From Magnetospirillum sp. (GTDB taxonomy: Bacteria; Pseudomonadota; Alphaproteobacteria; Rhodospirillales; Magnetospirillaceae), in NCBI GenBank assembly GCA_020217035.1, contig JAIWOG010000034.1, positions 1 through 10,000 of the forward strand: DNA of 10,000 bases, in the 5' to 3' direction. Of the stretch, positions 1 to 7,129 are shown piece by piece (positions within the stretch are counted from its first letter, which is position 1; each line of letters starts with the position of its first letter). The notes under the pieces are model-generated. The model was not told where the DNA came from, searched no databases, and saw nothing but the letters and a program-made list of their open reading frames with translations. The position numbers were made by a program, and so were the translations under genes.

Positions 1-2
1 CC

Positions 3-2042
<2,040 letters not shown>

Positions 2043-2110
2043 GCCACTTGTAATCGAGCCGGCGGCTTGCCACCTGCCATGGGTGTGGGTCGTTTGTATG
2101 GGGACCGGCC
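2043..2110. other. Short intergenic gap with no clear terminator
   Basis: These 68 bases separate the PBP stop from the next start. An AGCCGGCGGCT inverted repeat near 2056-2068 is short and has no T-run after it. I see no convincing promoter. A GGGGA about 6 bases before the ATG at 2111 could serve as a ribosome binding site. Read-through from the PBP gene is possible. Confidence 0.4.
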
Positions 2111-3547
2111 ATGTCGGGTCTCGGCCACTGGTTTCGTCGGTTGTGGCGCAGCTCTTTTTCCGCCCATCCGCGGCGCAAGCCCGCCGTCTCGCGCGATATG
2201 CCGTCGCGGGGACGTCAGGATGCCTTCATGCAGGTGCTTGAAACGTTGAAGTCCCGGCCCGATGGCGGGGGCGGACGGGTCCGTGCCGTGTCCCTGGCCG
2301 ATTTCCGTCAGGTGGTGGGCGACAAATGGCCGCGTCTGGCCGACAAGGTGTCGATCATCGTCGACCGTCTGATCCACGCCCGGTTGGGCGCAGCCAATCC
2401 TTTCCGTCAGGTGGACGAGGAAACCTGGCTGCTGCTGTTCCCCAAGGTCAGCCCCGAACAGGCTCGCGCCTTGACGGTGGCGGTGGTCCAGGACATCAGC
2501 CGACATTTGCTGGGTGAAGGCTGTGTCGGCGGCACCCGACCCCTGGCCTTGGCCGTTCACGTGGACGCGGCCCAATTGGCCGGGGCCGACCCCCGCCGCC
2601 ATTCCGCCGTGCTGCGGCTCGCGGTGGAACAGGGGCGCGCCTTGTTCGACGAAAGCGGCGCAGGGATGGCGGGGGACCGACCGGTGGAAAGGGCGCTGGT
2701 CGAGCGTCCGGTGTCACGACGGCATCCCGAGGTGGAATGGGAGCCCATCTTGCGCCGACAGGCCGACGTCGCGCCCGACGAGCCGTGGAAAGCAGTGGGG
2801 CCGCTTCCGTGCGAAGCCAAACTATCCTTGCTGTGGCGGCCGACTTGGGTGGCGGAAAGCCAAGCCATCGCGGCTTATTGCGCCCGCGTCGCCCGTGTCG
2901 ACCATCCTGGCGACCCTCCGTTGGAAGGCTCGATGGCCTATCCCGACGACGACCCGGTCACCGCTGAAACCATCGACCGTTTCGTCTGCGCGGCGGCGGT
3001 CCGCGACCTGATGCGTTCGGGACCCGATGGCGGATGCGCCATCGTCCCGCTGACCTGGGCGTCCCTGGTCGGCGAACACCGGGCGGAACTGGCGTTTCCT
3101 TTCGCCGACATGCCGGCCGACATGCGGCGCCAGCGTTTGAAGGTGGAAATCTGCCGCATCCCCGACACCGTCACCGCCGAGGAGGCGCGAAACATGGTCA
3201 ACGGGTTACGACATCTGAGCGGCGAGGTGTTGTTGCGCCTGCGGCTGTCGTCGCCGCTGCTGCGCCAGGTGGACGAATTGGGCGAAGCCAAGATCGGCCT
3301 GGATTTGTCGGAATTGCGCAGCGACCAACGCATGGCCGACGACCGTCTGCTGGATGTTCTGGACCTTTTACAGGTCAGCACCGGTCGGGCGGGGCGGGGC
3401 TGCTATGTGTGGAGTGCTCGCCGGCGCAAGGTGGTCGGCGGTGTCGTCGGCGGTGGTTTCGACATGGTCAACGGTCCGGGGCTGATGCGCGACGTCGCCC
3501 GGCCGGCCGTCGTGGTGCCGGCGCCCAAGGATCGTTTCGCTTTTTAA
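2111..3547 (+). CDS. Uncharacterised protein resembling a degenerate GGDEF-EAL tandem
   Basis: No named family was recognised. The 478 residues have no signal peptide or membrane helix, so the protein is probably cytoplasmic; the first 40 residues are Arg-rich. Residues 75-136 read like the core of a GGDEF domain: an R-x-VDEET-W-LLLFP stretch at 99-111 sits where R-x-GGDEF-x-LLLP would be, followed by an SPEQAR helix. Residues 236-400 follow the layout of an EAL domain: a WRPTW strand near 242-246 in place of the YQPI strand, IVPLTWASL at 311-319 in place of the N-x-S strand, LKVEI at 343-347 in place of the conserved strand-borne Glu, then a helix and GLDLSEL. The EAL triad, the Asn, the DDFG loop and the Lys are missing, so no c-di-GMP catalysis is expected. 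An alternative start is ATG 2228, preceded by AGGA. The domain assignment is an inference from motif spacing. Confidence 0.75.
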   Translation: MSGLGHWFRRLWRSSFSAHPRRKPAVSRDMPSRGRQDAFMQVLETLKSRPDGGGGRVRAVSLADFRQVVGDKWPRLADKVSIIVDRLIHARLGAANPFRQVDEETWLLLFPKVSPEQARALTVAVVQDISRHLLGEGCVGGTRPLALAVHVDAAQLAGADPRRHSAVLRLAVEQGRALFDESGAGMAGDRPVERALVERPVSRRHPEVEWEPILRRQADVAPDEPWKAVGPLPCEAKLSLLWRPTWVAESQAIAAYCARVARVDHPGDPPLEGSMAYPDDDPVTAETIDRFVCAAAVRDLMRSGPDGGCAIVPLTWASLVGEHRAELAFPFADMPADMRRQRLKVEICRIPDTVTAEEARNMVNGLRHLSGEVLLRLRLSSPLLRQVDELGEAKIGLDLSELRSDQRMADDRLLDVLDLLQVSTGRAGRGCYVWSARRRKVVGGVVGGGFDMVNGPGLMRDVARPAVVVPAPKDRFAF

Positions 3548-3550
3548 CGG

Positions 3551-4078
3551 TTACCGCAAGGGTTGCGAGCGGACGTTTCCCGACGGCGCCGGGGCGACGG
3601 GGGCGGCCGGGACCGGGGCGTAAGCCCCGCCGCCCATGCCGGTGGCGGGCGCGGGATTGGCCCGCGGTCCCACCGTCACCCGGACGGTGGATCCCCACAT
3701 GCTGCCGGTTTCGACCTGCACGGTGGCGGCGCGGTCGGCGCGGATATAGGTCATGACGCTGACGCCCGACGTGGCGGCCATGATCGGCTCCCAGCCGAAG
3801 GCGGGCATCTGCTGCTGGTAGAAAGCGGTGGCTTCCGGGGCCGACTTCCATAATTTCATCACCACCCGGCCGGTCCAGCGGTCCTTGTCGCCCAGGATCA
3901 GCGAACGTTCGTTGTCCATGGTGGCGCCCGACGGGATGGGGATGTCGGTCAGCAGGCCGAAATCGGGTTGCTGTTGGGGGTCGCCGGCCTGGGTCTGCGG
4001 CAGCGACGTGGATGTTCCGCATCCTGCCAGGAACAGGGCGGCGGCGACCGGGACAGCAAGGCGGAGAACGCTTTTCAT
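3551..4078 (-). CDS. Small putative outer-membrane lipoprotein, family not recognised
   Basis: The 175-residue product begins with a lipoprotein signal: MKSVLRLAV, a hydrophobic stretch and the lipobox LAGC, with lipidated Cys20. Gly follows at +2, which favours outer-membrane sorting. I chose ATG 4078 over the in-frame GTG at 4132 because it places the signal directly at the N-terminus; no strong Shine-Dalgarno supports either. Residues 38-136 look like one small alpha/beta domain (LLTDIPIPSGA, then a WTGRVVMKLW strand, a helix ending in FYQQQMPAFGW, and further strands). The fY...mp..GW pattern recalls small periplasmic proteins of unknown function. The last 35 residues are Pro/Ala-rich and probably disordered. 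It follows thpR on the same strand after 67 bases, so it may belong to that operon or have its own promoter. It ends 3 bp from the opposing gene. Confidence 0.8.
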   Translation of the reverse strand: MKSVLRLAVPVAAALFLAGCGTSTSLPQTQAGDPQQQPDFGLLTDIPIPSGATMDNERSLILGDKDRWTGRVVMKLWKSAPEATAFYQQQMPAFGWEPIMAATSGVSVMTYIRADRAATVQVETGSMWGSTVRVTVGPRANPAPATGMGGGAYAPVPAAPVAPAPSGNVRSQPLR

Positions 4079-4093
4079 GGCGGCAAAGGTACT

Positions 4094-4119
4094 AAAAACC
4101 ACCAGCCCCCACAAGGGGC
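4094..4119 (-). terminator. Possible weak intrinsic terminator after thpR
   Basis: Read on the - strand, GCCCC (4119-4115), a five-base loop and GGGGC (4109-4105) form a short GC stem. Six bases later there is a run of five T (4098-4094). The stem is only 5 bp and the T-run is displaced, so termination would be weak at best. It lies between thpR and the lipoprotein start and could separate the two units. Confidence 0.25.
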
Positions 4120-4145
4120 GGAGCGCCGACACGCACAGTCATACT

Positions 4146-4682
4146 TTATTTTGAATCCAAGGGATATTCAGCCACGACCTGGTACTCGGCCCCCTGGGCA
4201 TGCAGGTGCGATTGGTACAGACGGATGGCGGAGACGGCGAAGGCGGTGGACAATGGCGAATGGTGGCGCATGAAGGCGGCGATGCGGTCGGCCGGCGCGT
4301 CCTTCAGCCAGGCCAGGGTGACGTGCGGGGTGAAATTGCGCGACTCGGGTTCCAGGCCGGCGTTCTGCGCCAGTCGTTCGACCCGGCTTTGCAGGGCGTC
4401 CAGCACTGGGTTGGGTTCGACCCCGACCCACAGCGCCCGGGGCTTGCGACCGCCGAAGGTGCCGAATCCGTTCAGGCGGAGGTCGAATTCCGGGCTGCGC
4501 AGGGCGGACAAATGGTGATGCAGGTCTTCGGCTTGTTCCTCGTCCATCTCGCCGGCGAAGCGCAGGGTCAGGTGCAGGTTGCGGGCCGCCACCCAGCGGG
4601 CGCCGGGGATGCCGCCGCCCAGGGATTCCAGTCGAGTCGCCAGCGCGGCGGGCAAGGCCAGGCCGACGAACAGCCGCATCAT
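4146..4682 (-). CDS. thpR: RNA 2',3'-cyclic phosphodiesterase (ThpR/LigT family)
   Basis: Member of the 2H phosphoesterase family, which opens 2',3'-cyclic phosphate ends of RNA to a 2'-phosphate; the physiological substrate in bacteria is not settled. The 178 residues match the usual length. The two catalytic H-x-T-x motifs are intact: HLTL at 37-40 and HVTL at 120-123, in the typical contexts RNLHLTLRFAG and FTPHVTLAWLK. The family N-terminus RLFVGLALP is present. There is no signal peptide, so it should be cytoplasmic. The first ATG (4682-4680) overlaps the stop of the FIST gene as ATGA; a second ATG follows at once. No good Shine-Dalgarno precedes it, which fits translational coupling to the upstream gene. 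It is the last of three coupled genes, tesA-FIST-thpR. Confidence 0.95.
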   Translation of the reverse strand: MMRLFVGLALPAALATRLESLGGGIPGARWVAARNLHLTLRFAGEMDEEQAEDLHHHLSALRSPEFDLRLNGFGTFGGRKPRALWVGVEPNPVLDALQSRVERLAQNAGLEPESRNFTPHVTLAWLKDAPADRIAAFMRHHSPLSTAFAVSAIRLYQSHLHAQGAEYQVVAEYPLDSK

Positions 4683-5806
4683 GGCCGGTCGCCGCAGATG
4701 ACGGTCAGAACGCCGGTATAGCCGTAAAGGCGTTGGCCGCTGATTTCGCCATTGGCGAAAAAACCCACCAAGGGCACAGATTGGCCCAATGCCTGGCGAA
4801 TCTGGCTGAGTTCGGCGCCGCGTTCGCCAAACATGTGCTCGCCGCGGCCGATGCAGGTGACGTAGAGCGCCGCCAGCGGCGGCCGGCCATCCAGGCGGCG
4901 GCGGATGTCGGCCAGCATGCGGTCCAGGTCGGCCTGGGCGGCGACCGGGTCACGGCGCACGAACAGCAATTTCTGTCCGACGGTGATGTCGGCGCCCACC
5001 GCCAGCCAGCCTTGCGTCGGATCCAGGCCCAACAGGGTACGCACCGAATAATCGCCGCGATCCGAGCCTTCCACCGGCAGGGCCACATGGATGTAGCCGG
5101 CGGCGCGGCTGGGATCGCGGGCGATCAACTCGCCGGAATCGGCCTTGAACACCTCGATGGCCGGCCGGCCGTCCAAATTGGCGACGACGTTGCCCCAGCC
5201 TTCGCCCACCACGTGGACCGGGCCGATGGGGGTGCAGCCCTGGGTCAAGCCGGTGACCACCGACACCGCGCCCCCCAGCAGCAACCCCGACACCGCGCCG
5301 GGCAGCACGGTGCCGGCCACTTGTGTCGGGTGGTCGGCCAGCGCCACCAACCCGCCGACCAGGAAGCCGATGCCGTCGCCCAGGGTTTCCAACAAGTTCG
5401 GCAGTCCCGGATGGCGGGGGTCGGCGTGGACCAGGGCCAGGGCCGGGCCATTGGCCAAGGCCCAGGCGCCCAACCGGGCCGAGAAATCGGCGGCGTCTGC
5501 ACTGGAAAACACCTGGAAGTCGCCTTCCGGCAGGCTGCCCAGCAACACCGCCATGGCGCCGCCGTCGCGGATTTCCTGGGCGCCGGCGCACAAGCCGGGA
5601 ACGGCGGCGCCGACCCAGGTCTCGACGCGGGTGGTCTCGCGCAGGAAGGTCAGGATGGATTGCAGGTCGGCGGCAAACGTTTCGGTGACGTAAATAATGC
5701 CCAGGTTGGCGTTCCCCTGGGCGGCGCCCAGCCGTTCCAGACAGGCTTTGGCGGCCAGGCCCCAATGGTCGGCCACCGCGTGGGCGGAAACGAACAACGG
5801 TCTCAT
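4679..5806 (-). CDS. Stand-alone FIST-domain protein (FIST N and FIST C)
   Basis: FIST is a sensory domain, usually part of signalling proteins and proposed to bind small ligands such as amino acids. This 375-residue protein has only FIST: FIST_N at about 25-220 and FIST_C at about 235-370. Marks of the family are TGLTQGCTPIGP near 185-196, YVTCIGRGEHMFG near 315-327, and the closing VGFFANGEISG...LYGYTGVLTVI at 347-370. There is no kinase, GGDEF or chemoreceptor domain, no signal peptide and no clear membrane helix; Gly/Val/Leu-rich stretches at 144-186 fit buried strands. The output must therefore go to a partner protein. The start at 5806 overlaps the tesA stop (ATGA) and the stop overlaps the thpR start (ATGA). 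A CAGGTG about 7 bases upstream is a plausible ribosome binding site. Family call is firm; ligand and partner are unknown. Confidence 0.9.
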   Translation of the reverse strand: MRPLFVSAHAVADHWGLAAKACLERLGAAQGNANLGIIYVTETFAADLQSILTFLRETTRVETWVGAAVPGLCAGAQEIRDGGAMAVLLGSLPEGDFQVFSSADAADFSARLGAWALANGPALALVHADPRHPGLPNLLETLGDGIGFLVGGLVALADHPTQVAGTVLPGAVSGLLLGGAVSVVTGLTQGCTPIGPVHVVGEGWGNVVANLDGRPAIEVFKADSGELIARDPSRAAGYIHVALPVEGSDRGDYSVRTLLGLDPTQGWLAVGADITVGQKLLFVRRDPVAAQADLDRMLADIRRRLDGRPPLAALYVTCIGRGEHMFGERGAELSQIRQALGQSVPLVGFFANGEISGQRLYGYTGVLTVICGDRP

Positions 5807-6447
5807 GGCCGCACCTGATCCAGCAGCTTTTCCACCGCTGGCAGCATGCGCCCGACCATGATCGCCACCCCTTGGGCGGTGGGATGCAGGCCGTCCTTCT
5901 GGTTAAGCCCTGGATTGGCGGCGACGCCGTCCAGGAAGAACGGATAAAGCGCCACCTGGCGGCGTTCGGCGATACGGGCATAGGCGCCGCGAAAAGCCCG
6001 GCCATAATCGGGGCCCAGGTTGGGCGGCGCTTCCATGCCGGCCAGCAGGACTTTGATGCCGGCGCCCTGCAGTTTTTCGACGATGGCATCCAGATTGGCC
6101 TCCATCCTGGCCGGGTCCAAACCGCGCAGGCCGTCATTGGCCCCCAGGGCGATGATGGCGGCCTGCGGTTTGTCGGCCAAGGCCCAATCCAGGCGTGCCA
6201 GGCCGCCGGCCGAGGTGTCGCCCGACACCCCGGCATTGACCACGCGGACAGCCCGGCCCTTGGCCTGCAAGGCTTGTTGCAATTGTGACGGAAACGAATC
6301 GATGGCCGCCAAGCCATAGCCGGCGGTCAGCGAATCGCCGAACGCCAGCAAGGTGACCGGGGACGCAGTTTTCGCACTTGCGTTGACAAGTGTCGCCATC
6401 GCGCCATATGCGACCAATGATCCCTTGATGAAAGCCCTGCGCCGCAT
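5803..6447 (-). CDS. tesA: TesA-type SGNH hydrolase (arylesterase/lysophospholipase/thioesterase I) with Tat-like signal
   Basis: GDSL/SGNH hydrolase that cleaves acyl esters or thioesters, expected in the periplasm. All blocks are present: block I FGDSLTAGYG with nucleophile Ser39; block II GVSGDTSAGGLARLDW at 73-88; block III GAND at 102-105 with oxyanion Asn104; block V DGLHP with Asp185 and His188. The length of 214 is normal. The N-terminus has a twin-arginine-like motif, RRAFIK at 3-8, then a mildly hydrophobic stretch and an ASA site near 23-25, so Tat export is possible. The start is well supported: AGAGGA (6460-6455) lies 7 bases upstream. That site sits inside the opposite-strand ABC gene, whose ATG shares two bases with this one. 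First gene of the tesA-FIST-thpR operon; its neighbours ybbA and ybbP match the E. coli arrangement. Confidence 0.95.
   Translation of the reverse strand: MRRRAFIKGSLVAYGAMATLVNASAKTASPVTLLAFGDSLTAGYGLAAIDSFPSQLQQALQAKGRAVRVVNAGVSGDTSAGGLARLDWALADKPQAAIIALGANDGLRGLDPARMEANLDAIVEKLQGAGIKVLLAGMEAPPNLGPDYGRAFRGAYARIAERRQVALYPFFLDGVAANPGLNQKDGLHPTAQGVAIMVGRMLPAVEKLLDQVRP
6383..6410 (+). promoter_or_regulatory. Candidate sigma-70-type promoter of the ybbA-ybbP operon, inside tesA
   Basis: A perfect TTGACA (6383-6388) is followed after 16 bases by CATATG (6405-6410), a 3/6 match to the -10 box. Transcription would begin near 6417, giving a leader of about 29 bases before ATG 6446. The segment is more AT-rich than its surroundings and encodes the TesA signal peptide on the other strand. 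As no intergenic space exists here, a promoter for the ABC genes has to lie about here. The -10 box is poor, so this stays a prediction. Confidence 0.45.
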
Positions 6448-7129
6448 GAATGCATCCTCTGGTCAGCCGCTGGTCCGTTTAAGCGGTGTCACCCTCAACT
6501 TGGCGAGCTTGGCCGGACAGGTCAACGTCCTGCGTGGCATCGACCTGGAAATCGCCGGGGGCGAGACCCTGGGGGTGGTCGGCCCGTCGGGGTCGGGCAA
6601 GTCGTCGCTGCTGATGGTGATGGGCGGTCTGGAACGGGCCAGTTCCGGCACCGTGCGGGTGGCGGGCCACGATTTGTCCACCCTGTCCGAGGACGGTTTG
6701 GCCCGGCTGCGCCGCGACCATGTGGGCATCGTCTTCCAGTCCTTCCAGTTGATCCCCACCATGACGGCGCTGGAAAACGTCGCCGTGCCGCTGGAGCTGG
6801 CCGGCATCGCCGACGCCCTGGACCGGGCCGAGGCGGAATTGCAGGCGGTGGGTCTGGGCCATCGGTTGGACCATTATCCCGGCCAGATGTCGGGGGGCGA
6901 ACAGCAGCGCGTCGCCCTGGCCCGCGCCGTCATCGCCCGGCCCCGGCTGTTGCTGGCTGACGAACCCACCGGCAATCTGGACGGCGCCACCGGGGCCGAG
7001 ATCACCCAGTTGATGTTCGATTTACATGCCCGCCACGGCGCCACCTTGGTGCTGATCACCCACGACCCCGCCCTGGCCGCCCGCTGCGGCCGGGTGGTGC
7101 GGCTGGCCGACGGCAAGGTGGTGGCGTGA
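6446..7129 (+). CDS. ybbA: ABC transporter ATP-binding protein, YbbA type (LolD/MacB-like)
   Basis: The 227-residue cytoplasmic ATPase drives the permease encoded next. Walker A is GPSGSGKS at 46-53 (Lys52). The Q-loop is FQSFQLIPT with Gln98. The signature is MSGGEQQ at 148-154. Walker B is LLLADEP at 168-174 with catalytic Glu173, and the switch His is in THD at 205-207. All are intact. The FQSF-LIPT and GNLD sequences are typical of the LolD/MacB/YbbA group. I chose ATG 6446 because the domain begins soon after it (LVRLSGVTL); earlier ATGs at 6353 and 6428 would extend it into tesA without adding conserved sequence. No clear Shine-Dalgarno precedes 6446. The stop overlaps the permease start (TGATG). 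Synteny with tesA and the permease supports YbbA over LolD. Confidence 0.93.
   Translation: MNASSGQPLVRLSGVTLNLASLAGQVNVLRGIDLEIAGGETLGVVGPSGSGKSSLLMVMGGLERASSGTVRVAGHDLSTLSEDGLARLRRDHVGIVFQSFQLIPTMTALENVAVPLELAGIADALDRAEAELQAVGLGHRLDHYPGQMSGGEQQRVALARAVIARPRLLLADEPTGNLDGATGAEITQLMFDLHARHGATLVLITHDPALAARCGRVVRLADGKVVA
6455..6460 (-). promoter_or_regulatory. Ribosome binding site of tesA, inside the opposing ABC gene
   Basis: AGAGGA on the - strand, 7 bases before the tesA ATG. It fixes the tesA start and shows that the first codons of the opposite-strand ABC gene also carry the translation signal of tesA. Confidence 0.75.

Noticed and set aside
2050..2070. AGCCGGCGGCT repeat as a terminator after the PBP gene
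   Set aside because: Stem of only four pairs and no T-run follows.
4733..5818. + strand open frame of 361 codons opposite the FIST gene
   Set aside because: Low-complexity Ala/Gly/Gln/His translation with no domain, antisense to a well-supported FIST protein.
4950..6317. - strand open frame of 455 codons spanning tesA and the FIST gene in another frame
   Set aside because: Arg/Pro-rich shadow that crosses the boundary of two real genes and shows no motif.
6353..6445. Upstream start for the ABC ATPase at 6353 or 6428
   Set aside because: The added residues are the antisense of the TesA signal region and do not belong to the ABC fold; ATG 6446 gives the normal length.
6497..6525. TTGACC on the - strand (6525-6520) as a tesA -35 box
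   Set aside because: The hexamer at proper spacing (CAAGTT) matches a -10 box at only two positions, so the tesA promoter stays unassigned.
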